NCBI GenBank assembly: GCA_017471945.1
Contig: JAFURH010000045.1
Coordinates: 1 to 58,664, forward strand
Length of the DNA: 58,664 nt
Source: Clostridia bacterium
GTDB taxonomy: Bacteria; Bacillota; Clostridia; Christensenellales; Borkfalkiaceae
Reading direction: 5' to 3'
The translations under genes were made by a program, and so were the position numbers. The notes beneath the pieces were generated by a model. The model was not told the DNA's origin. It did no database searches and worked only from the letters and a program-made list of their open reading frames with translations. Shown here piece by piece: positions 46,071 through 54,631 of this stretch (its first letter is position 1; every line of letters starts with the position of its first letter).

Positions 46071-46772
46071 ATGGAACAGTTACAGGCTATTTTAAACTAT
46101 CAGGAAGTGGACAAAAAACTCTACGCGCTCGAACGGGAGCTCGCGGGCTCGGCGGAGCGTAAGGAGTACGTAAAGGCGAAGAAATTTATGGAAGCCGCGC
46201 CCGAGAAGTTGGATTCTTTGGAAACCAAGGCTTGCGCTATGAAAGCGGAAGCGGCGAAGCTCGAAGAGGAATACGTAAAAACGCAGGAAACCCTTTCCGA
46301 TTTCGATAATCTCGACGAGCTTTTGGAAAGCGGCGCGGATATTTCTTTTTATAAAAAGAAAGCGCAGGCAAAGGCGGATAAGCTGAAAAAGCTCAAAGCC
46401 GACTTGAACGCGTTGATCGCGAATATCAACGCGGCAAGCGCGGAATATCAGGAACTCAAAAAGCAAGTTATCGCGATGCAGAAGCAGTTTGCGGAAACCA
46501 AGAAAAAATACGCCGAGGTCAAAGCTTCCAAAGACGGCGAAAAGACGGCGATCGAAGCGGAGCTTTCTACCATCGCCGCGGGAATCTCTCCCGAACTTAT
46601 GCAAAAATACGCCGTCAAACGCAAGGAAAGAGTGTTCCCCGTGGTTGGCGAGCTGACGGGCGACCGATGTCCGTTCTGCGGTATGGAACCGCCGCTTGCC
46701 GCGCGCAATAAGCTTACGGGCGGCGCGACGATCGAATGTGAACATTGTCACAGAATTATTTTCAGAAAATAA
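46071..46772 (+). CDS. Coiled-coil protein with C-terminal zinc ribbon
   Basis: 233 aa. Long coiled coil (about 10-170) followed by a C4 zinc ribbon with C200-x2-C203 and C223-x2-C226 (CPFC, CEHC). This layout matches the C4-type zinc-ribbon family (DUF164-like), proposed to bind nucleic acid; role not known. RBS GGGAGGAG. It follows the Nif3 gene by 15 bp, as in related genomes. Confidence 0.8.
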   Translation: MEQLQAILNYQEVDKKLYALERELAGSAERKEYVKAKKFMEAAPEKLDSLETKACAMKAEAAKLEEEYVKTQETLSDFDNLDELLESGADISFYKKKAQAKADKLKKLKADLNALIANINAASAEYQELKKQVIAMQKQFAETKKKYAEVKASKDGEKTAIEAELSTIAAGISPELMQKYAVKRKERVFPVVGELTGDRCPFCGMEPPLAARNKLTGGATIECEHCHRIIFRK

Positions 46773-46806
46773 TCGCTTAAAAGGTAACTTTTTCGTTGTA
46801 TCCGCA

Positions 46807-46812
46807 TACGAT
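46807..46812 (+). promoter_or_regulatory. Possible -10 box close to the alr start
   Basis: TACGAT ends 5 nt before the GTG at 46818; a weak -35 (GTAACT, 46784-46789) is 17 bp upstream. No ribosome site is visible. Weak evidence for a leaderless start. Confidence 0.4.
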
Positions 46813-46817
46813 AAACC

Positions 46818-47876
46818 GTGCAGAAAACGGTGGCGGAGATCAATTTAAAGGCAATCAAAGAGAACGCGCAAGCGTTCGTGGAGCGTACGGGCGCAAAGCT
46901 TTGCGCCGTCGTACAGGCGAACGCGTACGGGCACGGGGCGACGGAGGTCGTATCCGCGCTCACGGGCGTTGCGGAGTGTTTCGCGGTGGCGATCGTCGAA
47001 GAGGGGATCGCGATAAAACCCGCCGCGTGCGGGAAGGAAATTCTCGTGTTTACCCCGCCTTCGGACGAAACGGAAGCGGCTGCGATCATTAAAGAGGGAT
47101 TCACGGCTTGCGCCGTCGATTACTTTTCCGCTCAGCTTCTTGCGAGCGTTGCCGAACGGCTCGGAAAACGAGTCAAAGTACATTTAAAAGTCAATACGGG
47201 AATGAACCGCTACGGAATGGGCGAAAACGAGCTGAAAAGAGTTTGTCGGTTTTTATCCAAGCAAAAGTTCGTGCTCGTTGAAGGGGTGTTTTCACACCTG
47301 TATCAAACGCGGAAAAGGACGGCGGAAAAACAGCGCGAGTTATTTTTGCGGCTCACGGAGCTTTGCCGAAGCTACTATCCCAACGCAACGCGGCATTTAA
47401 GCGCGACTTACGGCGCGCTTTTGGGCGAAGCGTTTGCGTTCGATATGGTGCGGATCGGTATCGGGTTATACGGGTATCTGCCTTGCGAGAAAAAGCTTTT
47501 GCCCAAGCCTCCGCGCTTGCAAAAAGCGATGAAGGTCTACGCGCGGGTTCTGTTGAACAGAAGGTACGCCTTTGGCGGCGCGGGGTACGGCGAGGATTTT
47601 TCGGGACTTATTAAAAAGGGCGGTTGGCTGAATCTGTTAAGGGTCGGTTACGCGGACGGCTTTTTGCGAAGAAAACGCAACGGAACGGACGGCGCGGAAA
47701 AGAACGCGAACAACCTTTGTATGGATATCTGTATCCGCAAAGGTCGCGCGACCAAGGGCGAGTGGATACCCGTGATGACGGACGCGGAAAAAACGGCGAA
47801 GAAAACGGGTACGATCTGTTACGAGGTGCTTTGCGCGGCGACGAGCCGAGCGGAACGGCGATACCTTTACGAATAG
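46818..47876 (+). CDS. Alanine racemase homologue lacking the PLP lysine
   Basis: 352 aa, full length and clearly of the alanine racemase fold. The Schiff-base lysine is replaced by glutamine: residue 33 in VVQANAYGHG (codon CAG; the usual motif is VVKANAYGHG). The phosphate-contacting tyrosine near the C terminus is serine (S343 in CAATSRAERR). Other site residues remain: R131 in TGMNRYG, H193, R212, Y257 and D303. It should not racemise alanine by the usual route, so it is probably a pseudoenzyme with a binding or regulatory role, or a decaying gene. GTG start without a Shine-Dalgarno. Confidence 0.85.
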   Translation: MQKTVAEINLKAIKENAQAFVERTGAKLCAVVQANAYGHGATEVVSALTGVAECFAVAIVEEGIAIKPAACGKEILVFTPPSDETEAAAIIKEGFTACAVDYFSAQLLASVAERLGKRVKVHLKVNTGMNRYGMGENELKRVCRFLSKQKFVLVEGVFSHLYQTRKRTAEKQRELFLRLTELCRSYYPNATRHLSATYGALLGEAFAFDMVRIGIGLYGYLPCEKKLLPKPPRLQKAMKVYARVLLNRRYAFGGAGYGEDFSGLIKKGGWLNLLRVGYADGFLRRKRNGTDGAEKNANNLCMDICIRKGRATKGEWIPVMTDAEKTAKKTGTICYEVLCAATSRAERRYLYE

Positions 47877-47983
47877 GCGAACGCTTGATTGCCGCGAAGG
47901 ACAAGCGGGAAATTAAAAACGAATGTGGATGAAACGTAAATAAAGTACGGGGCTTTGCGGAGGCGAAGCCGAAGGAGAAAAGT

Positions 47984-48730
47984 ATGAGAGCAAAAGAAAG
48001 GGCTAAGCTGATCGGGAAAAATATTTTCGAATGTTTTAAACGTTCGTTTTCCTCGTCGTTTATGTATTTTATGGCGGGTACGATCCTGATGATGCTGACG
48101 ATGACGGGCGATGTGACCACGGGTCTTACCGCGAAGCGTTGGACTTGGACGGTGGTTTGTATCGTCGCGGCGGCGGCGTATAACGCGTTCGTCGCGTACG
48201 TTTGCGGCGGCAATCATTACGAAATGCTCGTTTCGGGGAATATGAAACGGGTGTCCGCAATGAATATGGGAAGCGAATTTAAAATTTCTTCGCATAAGAT
48301 CGAAAAGGAATACCGTATTTGGAAAGGCTTTGGGATCGGCGCGTTTATCGCGCTGTTCGCCGTGATCGGCGGGATCGTGTTCGGCGCGAATCAATCAGAG
48401 ATCGCGAAGATCGCCGTAGACGGGCAAAATCCCTCGAAAGCCGTGGCGGTGTTCGCGTTGATTTTCTTCTGTCTGTCGGGCTGGTCGGTGCTTCCCTTCT
48501 TCTACGCAAACGCGGCGGGCGCGGGAATCAGTTATTATTGGTCCTGCTTGATGGGCTTGCTTCCCCTTGCAATCTACGCGGGAATGTATATTGCGGGCGC
48601 GTACGGCAGACGCCGCAAGAGCATTAAAGCGCAGGAGCTTGCCGACAGAGCCGCGGCGGCGCAAGCGGAAAAGCCCAAAAAGATCAACTACGGCGGCTTG
48701 CCCGGCACGAAGCCCAAGAAAAGAAAATGA
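47984..48730 (+). CDS. Hypothetical multi-pass membrane protein
   Basis: 248 aa, about five hydrophobic segments (roughly 27-45, 58-75, 115-135, 152-175, 180-203) with a cytoplasmic basic N terminus and a C-terminal A/K/P-rich tail. No family recognised. RBS AAGGAG, 107 bp after the alr-like gene and overlapping rsmD by 4 bp, so probably coupled to it. Function unknown. Confidence 0.75.
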   Translation: MRAKERAKLIGKNIFECFKRSFSSSFMYFMAGTILMMLTMTGDVTTGLTAKRWTWTVVCIVAAAAYNAFVAYVCGGNHYEMLVSGNMKRVSAMNMGSEFKISSHKIEKEYRIWKGFGIGAFIALFAVIGGIVFGANQSEIAKIAVDGQNPSKAVAVFALIFFCLSGWSVLPFFYANAAGAGISYYWSCLMGLLPLAIYAGMYIAGAYGRRRKSIKAQELADRAAAAQAEKPKKINYGGLPGTKPKKRK

Positions 48731-49278
48731 GAATTATCGGCGGAAAATATAAAAGCCGCGTGCTGATCGAATTCGACGGCACGGCGGTTCGCCCGACGGC
48801 GGACAGAGTCAAGGAATCGTTGTTTAATATCCTGTTTTTGAAGATCCGCGGCGCGCGAGTGCTCGACCTGTTTTCGGGAAGCGGCGCTTTGGGGCTGGAA
48901 TGTCTGTCCCGTGAGGCGGCGGAGGTCGTGTTCAACGATGCGTCCAAAAACAGCGTAGAGATCTTAAAACGCAATATGAAGGCGTTGAAGATTGCGCCGA
49001 ACGTCGAAAATAATAAGGTGTATAATTTCGATTTCAAAACCTGTTTGGGTGCGGTGAACGGAACGTTCGATCTTATTTTTATCGACCCGCCGTATGCGTT
49101 CGACTACGGCGAAGAAGCGTTGGAGATCATCGCAAAAAAAGGGCTGTTGTCCGAAAACGGGATCGCCGTTTTCGAGCGGGATCGGAAAATGGAAAAGTCG
49201 ATCGCGGGGCTTGAAAAGTACGACGAGAGAAAATACGGAAAAACGTGGTTGACGTTTTGGAGAAAAACGCAGCCGTAA
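48727..49278 (+). CDS. rsmD: 16S rRNA (guanine966-N2)-methyltransferase
   Basis: 183 aa. MRIIGGKYK start, SAM segment LDLFSGSGALGLE (near 46-58) and catalytic DPPYAFDY near 119-126. Modifies small-subunit rRNA during assembly. Followed by coaD after 10 bp, the common rsmD-coaD pair. Confidence 0.94.
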   Translation: MRIIGGKYKSRVLIEFDGTAVRPTADRVKESLFNILFLKIRGARVLDLFSGSGALGLECLSREAAEVVFNDASKNSVEILKRNMKALKIAPNVENNKVYNFDFKTCLGAVNGTFDLIFIDPPYAFDYGEEALEIIAKKGLLSENGIAVFERDRKMEKSIAGLEKYDERKYGKTWLTFWRKTQP

Positions 49279-49288
49279 AGGAAAGTGT

Positions 49289-49774
49289 ATGGAAAAGACG
49301 ATAAGAAAATGCGTGTTTGCGGGCACGTTCGACCCGCCTACGTTGGGGCATAAAGCGGCGATCGAGGATTGCCTTGCGCTGTTTGACGAAGTGGTGGTGG
49401 CGGTGATGATCAATCCCCAAAAACAACCTTGTTTTTCCGCGGTGCAAAGGCAGGAAATGCTTAGGCTGATGTTTCAAGACGAAAGCCGTTTGAAAATCCT
49501 TTCTTTTTCAGGCACGGTCGCGGAGCTTTTGGAAAAGGAAAACACGAAAATCTACGTTCGAGGAATCCGCAATACGGTGGATTTCGAATACGAAAACGCG
49601 AACTTTTTCGCGAGCCGTAAATTAGATAAGGACTTGATCGCCGTATATCTTCCCTGTCGGCAGGAGCTGTTGCACGTAAGCTCGGGAATGGTCAGAAACA
49701 GTTTGAAATTCCAAACGCCGATCGACGAATACGTGACGGACGAAGTCAAAACCTATATTCATTCATTGAAATAA
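49289..49774 (+). CDS. coaD: Phosphopantetheine adenylyltransferase
   Basis: 161 aa. FAGTFDPPTLGH (11-22) is the nucleotidyltransferase T/HxGH-type motif, VRGIRNTVDFEYE near 86-98 the substrate segment. Penultimate step of coenzyme A synthesis. RBS AAAGG. The SSGMVRN segment varies slightly from the usual SSSLVKE. Confidence 0.94.
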   Translation: MEKTIRKCVFAGTFDPPTLGHKAAIEDCLALFDEVVVAVMINPQKQPCFSAVQRQEMLRLMFQDESRLKILSFSGTVAELLEKENTKIYVRGIRNTVDFEYENANFFASRKLDKDLIAVYLPCRQELLHVSSGMVRNSLKFQTPIDEYVTDEVKTYIHSLK

Positions 49775-49800
49775 TTTAACATACAAAGGAGTTTTTAGCT

Positions 49801-50823
49801 ATGTTAGAAAAGCAGTATTTTATACCCGAACCCGAGGAGTTTATCGCGGAGTCGCCTTTGACACCCGAACTCAAAAAAATAAAAAAGTCGCGCGACGAGG
49901 AGATCTGTCAGGTCATTTCGGGCAAAAGCGATAAGATGCTCGTGATCGTAGGGCCTTGCTCGGCGCACGAATCCGCGCCCACGCTCGAATATATTGCCCG
50001 TCTTGGGAAACTCAACGAGCAGGTCAAGGACAAGCTCGTGATCGTGCCGAGAATTTATACGAATAAGCCCAGAACCAAGGGCGTTGGGTATAAGGGAATG
50101 TTCCTGCAACCCGACCCTTCGGGCGCGGCGGATATTATCCGCGGCGTGAAGAGTATTCGCGCCCTGCACCTCGCCGCGATCAACGCTTCGGGGCTTACGG
50201 CGGCAGACGAGATGTTGTATCCCGAAAATACTGCGTACGTGGAAGATTTATTATCCTATCACGCAGTCGGCGCGCGGAGTGTGGAGGACCAGCTGCATAG
50301 GCAGGTGGCGAGTGGCGTAGACGCGCCCGTGGGGCTTAAAAATCCGATGAGCGGGAACACGCTTGCGCTCATCAATTCCATTTTTGCGGCGCAGAGCCCG
50401 CAGATCTTTAAGTATCGCAATTATCAGGTTCGCTCGGATGGGAATCCGTACGCGCACGCGATCTTGCGCGGCGGCGTAGACGGCGCGGGACTGGACGTGC
50501 CGAACTTCCATTACGAAACGGTAATGCAGCTCGAAAAAATGTATCGCGACAGTAAGCTGGAAAACCCCGCGATCGTGATCGATTGCAACCATTCGAATTC
50601 GGGCAAACAGCACCGTCAGCAGGTTCGCGTGGCGGCGGAAGTGATGCAGAATCGAAACTTCGATCCCGCGTTCAAGAAGATCGTCAAAGGGTTTATGATC
50701 GAAAGCTTCCTCGTGGAAGGAAATCAAAAAGAGGACGAGGTGTTCGGAAAATCCATCACCGATCCGTGCCTTGGTTGGGAGGACACCGAGCGGTTGCTCC
50801 TTTCTATTGCAGAGCAGGTATAA
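49801..50823 (+). CDS. aroF: 3-deoxy-7-phosphoheptulonate (DAHP) synthase, class I
   Basis: 340 aa. First step of the shikimate pathway: PEP plus erythrose 4-phosphate. VGPCSAHE (near 51-58), PRTKGVGYKG near 91-100, and IDCNHSNSGK near 260-269 are class I landmarks. Followed 27 bp later by pheA. It supplies AroB; the aro cluster itself is 28-34 kb upstream. aroF, aroG or aroH naming is arbitrary here. Confidence 0.92.
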   Translation: MLEKQYFIPEPEEFIAESPLTPELKKIKKSRDEEICQVISGKSDKMLVIVGPCSAHESAPTLEYIARLGKLNEQVKDKLVIVPRIYTNKPRTKGVGYKGMFLQPDPSGAADIIRGVKSIRALHLAAINASGLTAADEMLYPENTAYVEDLLSYHAVGARSVEDQLHRQVASGVDAPVGLKNPMSGNTLALINSIFAAQSPQIFKYRNYQVRSDGNPYAHAILRGGVDGAGLDVPNFHYETVMQLEKMYRDSKLENPAIVIDCNHSNSGKQHRQQVRVAAEVMQNRNFDPAFKKIVKGFMIESFLVEGNQKEDEVFGKSITDPCLGWEDTERLLLSIAEQV

Positions 50824-50850
50824 ACAACGAATGAAAAAAAGGAGTAAGGT

Positions 50851-51705
50851 ATGAAGATAGCGTATTTAGGACCGGAGGGGAGTTTTTCTCATTTGGCGGC
50901 ACAGACGTTTTTAGCAGAGGAAACGGCGAAGGAAAAGGACGTGAAATGGAGCGAATGCGTGCCTTTTCGAAACTTTCCCGAAGTGATCGCCGCGGTGGAA
51001 TCGGGCAGAGTGGACGCGGCTGCCGTGCCCATTGAAAACAGTTTGCAGGGCGGCGTTTCTCAAAACCTCGATCTGTTGCAGAGCGCGGAAGAGCTGTACG
51101 CCGTGAAGGAGTTCGTGCTCCAAGTCGATCAACGGCTCGTGTATAAAGAAGGGGTAGAGTTTTCTCAGATCGGTCGGGTGTATTCCCACCGTCAGGCGCT
51201 CGATCAATGCTCGGGATTTTTAAGCCGCGAGCTGCCCTTTGCTTCCCTTCGGGAAACGGAATCGACGGGGTTCGGGCTTTCGAAGGCCGTGGAGGACGGA
51301 TCGGGCAAGAGCGCTGCGATCGTCGGCGCGCATATCAAAAACCTGCATAAAGGGTTCGTGATCAGCGAGGAGTGTATTTCCGACGAGAAAAATAATTTTA
51401 CGCATTTTCTTCTCGTGAAAAAAGGGAAGGAAAATTTACCGAAAACGGGTACGCGGATATTCTTCTCTGCCGTTTGCCCGCATAAGCCGGGGAGTCTTTT
51501 GGAGCTTTTGGCGATCATTGCGGCGCGCAAAGTGAATATGACGAAGATCGAAAGCCGCCCCGTGAAAAACCGTCCCGGGGATTACCGCTTCTTTATCGAA
51601 GCCGATTGCGATATTGCGGCGCAAGAAACCCGCGAGCTGTTGCAAGAGGTCAGGGAAAAAACGCTCGAATGTAAGCTTATCGGCGCGTATAAAGCGGGCG
51701 AGTAA
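50851..51705 (+). CDS. pheA: Prephenate dehydratase with ACT domain
   Basis: 284 aa. PDT domain (1-190) starts with YLGPEGSFSHLAA, then the ESTGFG-type segment and NNFTHFLLV (about 182-190). The usual catalytic motif is N-x-T-R-F, so the arginine is histidine here (H185). A C-terminal ACT domain (about 200-278, with ESRPVKNRPGDYRFFIEAD) binds phenylalanine for feedback control. No chorismate mutase domain is fused. Likely makes phenylpyruvate unless H185 impairs it. Confidence 0.9.
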   Translation: MKIAYLGPEGSFSHLAAQTFLAEETAKEKDVKWSECVPFRNFPEVIAAVESGRVDAAAVPIENSLQGGVSQNLDLLQSAEELYAVKEFVLQVDQRLVYKEGVEFSQIGRVYSHRQALDQCSGFLSRELPFASLRETESTGFGLSKAVEDGSGKSAAIVGAHIKNLHKGFVISEECISDEKNNFTHFLLVKKGKENLPKTGTRIFFSAVCPHKPGSLLELLAIIAARKVNMTKIESRPVKNRPGDYRFFIEADCDIAAQETRELLQEVREKTLECKLIGAYKAGE

Positions 51706-51739
51706 ACGTGAAAAAAGCCGTCGAAATCTAAAAACGGAC

Positions 51740-51753
51740 GGGGCAGGGTCGAG
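51740..51753 (+). repeat. Copy 3 of the 14-mer GGGGCAGGGTCGAG
   Basis: Between pheA and rarA; same orientation as copies at 33788 and 45028. Confidence 0.8.
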
Positions 51754-51783
51754 TTGAATATTTTTTACGAACGGTAAAAAACT

Positions 51784-53091
51784 ATGGATTTATTTGATTT
51801 TAACAACAACGAAGCTTCGGCAAAACCGCTTGCCGAGCGAATGCGCGCGAACAGACTCGACGAGTTTATCGGGCAGAAACATATCGTGTCCGAACGTTCG
51901 CTTTTGCGGCGCGCGATCGCGACGGACAGGCTGGGAAGCTGTATTTTCTGGGGCCCTCCCGGTTGCGGAAAAACCACGCTCGCAAATATCATCGCGCTCG
52001 GCACGAACGGCGAGTTTATCAAGCTCAACGCCGTCAACGCAGGGGTCGCGGACGTAAAAAAAGCGGTGGAAACGGCGCGGGAAAATTTAAAGCTTTACGG
52101 TAAGCGGACGTATTTAATGCTCGACGAGTGCCACCGCTTCAACAAAACGCAGAGCGATTCGCTTTTGCCCGCGATCGAGCAGGGCACGATCATCTTTATC
52201 GGTTCTACGACGGAAAATCCGTACGCTTCGATGACGCCCGCGATCGTGTCGAGGTGTCGCGTATTCGAGTTCCAACGCCTTACGGAAGAGGACATTAAAG
52301 GTGCTTTGGAAGCGGCGCTTAAAAACCGTCATAAAGGGCTTGGAAAAATGAATATAGAGGCGGACGAGGACGCGCTTTGCCATATTGCCCGCACGGCGGG
52401 CGGGGATCTGAGAACGGCGTATAACGCGCTCGAACTTGCGGCGATCACCACGCCGCCCGACGAATCGGGTAAGGTGCATATCACGCTTGCCGACGCGGAG
52501 GAGTCCATTCAACGCAAATCCCTTTCCTATAACGAAGATAGCTACTACGACTTTTTATCCGCGTTCTGTAAATCCCTGCGCGGGAGCGACGCGAACGCCG
52601 CGCTGTATTATGCGATGCGACTCATTGAAGGCGGTTGCGACCCGATGTTGGTTGCCCGTCGGCTCGTCGTTCATTCGGCAGAGGACGTGGGAATGGCAGA
52701 CCCCCGCGCCTTACAGATTGCGACGTCCGCAATGTACGCGCTCGAAAAGATCGGCTATCCCGAAGCCCGTATTCCGCTTTCGGAGGCGATCATATACGTT
52801 TGCGAAGCGGAAAAGAGCAATTCGGTGGTGACGGCGATGTACGCCGCGATAGACGACGCGAAAAACGCGCGCGACGACCGCGTTCCGCCTTATCTTAAAG
52901 ATAATTCTTTCGGCAGTAAAGAGGATAAAGCGCAGTCGAAGAACTATAAATATCCGCATAACTACGGCGGGTACGTGGAACAACAATATTTGCCCGATTC
53001 GATCAAAGACAAAGTGTATTACACGCCGAGCGAACGGGGCTACGAAGCCGAAGTGAAAAAGATTCGCGAAAGAAAGGGGAAAAAGATATGA
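51784..53091 (+). CDS. rarA: Replication-associated recombination protein A (MgsA/RarA)
   Basis: 435 aa clamp-loader-like AAA+ ATPase. Walker A FWGPPGCGKTT near 56-66, Walker B LDECHRF near 114-120, and a C-terminal tetramerisation part. Acts at stalled forks. No RBS beyond weak GAACGG. nrdR overlaps its end by 4 bp. Confidence 0.93.
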   Translation: MDLFDFNNNEASAKPLAERMRANRLDEFIGQKHIVSERSLLRRAIATDRLGSCIFWGPPGCGKTTLANIIALGTNGEFIKLNAVNAGVADVKKAVETARENLKLYGKRTYLMLDECHRFNKTQSDSLLPAIEQGTIIFIGSTTENPYASMTPAIVSRCRVFEFQRLTEEDIKGALEAALKNRHKGLGKMNIEADEDALCHIARTAGGDLRTAYNALELAAITTPPDESGKVHITLADAEESIQRKSLSYNEDSYYDFLSAFCKSLRGSDANAALYYAMRLIEGGCDPMLVARRLVVHSAEDVGMADPRALQIATSAMYALEKIGYPEARIPLSEAIIYVCEAEKSNSVVTAMYAAIDDAKNARDDRVPPYLKDNSFGSKEDKAQSKNYKYPHNYGGYVEQQYLPDSIKDKVYYTPSERGYEAEVKKIRERKGKKI

Positions 53092-53567
53092 AATGTTTGT
53101 ATTGTGATTGCACGGAAAGCAAGGTGATCGACTCCCGCTCCGCCGACGACGACAGAACGATACGCCGCCGCAGAGAATGTACGGGTTGCGGCAGACGGTT
53201 CACGACCTACGAAACTATCGAAGTGATCCCCGTTCTCGTGGTGAAAAACAACGGAATGAGGCAGGCCTTTAATGCGGAAAAAATTCGTAACGGGATCATA
53301 AAATCCTGCGAAAAACGGCCCGTGCCGATGGCGGTCATCGACGATATCGTGGCGGATATTTCCAAACAAGTCTATAACAGTATGGAAAGCGAGATCACGA
53401 CCAAAACGATCGGCGAAATGGTGATGGAACGCCTGAAAAAAGCCGACGAAGTCGCGTACGTTCGCTACGCGTCGGTCTACCGTTCTTTTAAAGACCTTTC
53501 CTCGTTTATGTCCGAACTCAAACAGATGATGAAGGAAGAAAAACGCGCGGAGAAAAAGGAGAAATAA
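53088..53567 (+). CDS. nrdR: Ribonucleotide reductase repressor NrdR
   Basis: 159 aa. N-terminal zinc ribbon MKCLYC ... CTGCGRRF, then an ATP-cone (about 49-139, starting VVKNNGMRQAF). Represses nrd genes when dATP is high. The start overlaps rarA by 4 bp; the stop shares one base with ispG (TAATG). No nrd gene is in the window. Confidence 0.95.
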   Translation: MKCLYCDCTESKVIDSRSADDDRTIRRRRECTGCGRRFTTYETIEVIPVLVVKNNGMRQAFNAEKIRNGIIKSCEKRPVPMAVIDDIVADISKQVYNSMESEITTKTIGEMVMERLKKADEVAYVRYASVYRSFKDLSSFMSELKQMMKEEKRAEKKEK

Positions 53568-54631
53568 TGATCGGCAAAAAAACGCGCGCGGTAAACGTCG
53601 GCGGGGTGACTCTCGGCGGCGGTACGCCCGTGAAAATTCAATCGATGACGACGACGAAAACTTCGGATATCGAAAGGACCGTCGCGCAGGTTGCCGCGCT
53701 CGAAAACGCGGGCTGCGAGATCGTCCGCGTGGCGATCTTGGACGAAGCGGACGCCCTCGCTGTCAAAACGGTGAAGGAAAAAATCCGTATTCCTCTCGTC
53801 GCGGATATTCATTTCTCGCCCAAACTTGCCGTTGCGGCGATCGAAAACGGCGCGGATAAGGTGCGTATCAATCCCGGCAATATCGGCGGGGAAAAAGAGA
53901 TCAAGCTCGTCGCGGACTGCATAAAACGCCATTCTATCCCCGTACGGGTGGGTTCGAATACGGGCAGTATAGAACCGCGATTTTTAAAAACCTACGGCAG
54001 GAGCGAACGCGCGCTCGTCGAAAGCGCGCTCTATAACGTAGGGATCCTTGAAAAATACGGCGTACACGATATCGTGATCTCCGTTAAGGCTTCGAGCGTG
54101 CCTTTAACGACGAAAGCCTATCGGCTTTTAAGCGAAAAAACCGACTATCCCTTGCACCTCGGCGTGACGGAAGCGGGCACGACGGAAATGGGGATCGTGA
54201 AAAGCGCGGTCGGGATCGGTAGCTTGCTTTTAGACGGGATCGGCGATACCGTTCGCGTTTCTCTCACCGACGACCCCGTGCAGGAGATCTACGCGGCGAA
54301 AAATATCCTCCGCGCGGCGGGCTTGGACGAGAACTACGCGGAAGTGGTTTCTTGCCCGACCTGCGGCAGATGCACTTGGGAGAGTATGTCGCTTGCGCAG
54401 AAGGTCACGGACTTCGTTCGCGGGGTAAAAAAGCGCGTGAAGATCGCGGTGATGGGTTGCGTGGTCAATGGACCGGGAGAAGCGCGGGACGCGGATTTGG
54501 GAATCGCGGGCGGCAACGGGTCTTGCCTGATCTTTAAAAAGGGCGAGCCGTATAAAAAAGTTTCGGAAGAGCAAGCCGAAAGGGAATTTTTCAAAGAAAT
54601 AAAGGCGTTACTGAACGAAAATGGCAATTGA
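53567..54631 (+). CDS. ispG: 4-hydroxy-3-methylbut-2-en-1-yl diphosphate synthase
   Basis: 354 aa 4Fe-4S enzyme of the MEP isoprenoid pathway. Starts IGKKTRAVNVG..LGG, has GSNTGSIEPRFL near 127-138, and C-terminal cluster cysteines in CPTCGRC and GCVVNGPGE. It uses flavodoxin or ferredoxin electrons. Overlaps the PolC-like gene by 11 bp; ispG near polC is a familiar Bacillota arrangement. Confidence 0.95.
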   Translation: MIGKKTRAVNVGGVTLGGGTPVKIQSMTTTKTSDIERTVAQVAALENAGCEIVRVAILDEADALAVKTVKEKIRIPLVADIHFSPKLAVAAIENGADKVRINPGNIGGEKEIKLVADCIKRHSIPVRVGSNTGSIEPRFLKTYGRSERALVESALYNVGILEKYGVHDIVISVKASSVPLTTKAYRLLSEKTDYPLHLGVTEAGTTEMGIVKSAVGIGSLLLDGIGDTVRVSLTDDPVQEIYAAKNILRAAGLDENYAEVVSCPTCGRCTWESMSLAQKVTDFVRGVKKRVKIAVMGCVVNGPGEARDADLGIAGGNGSCLIFKKGEPYKKVSEEQAEREFFKEIKALLNENGN

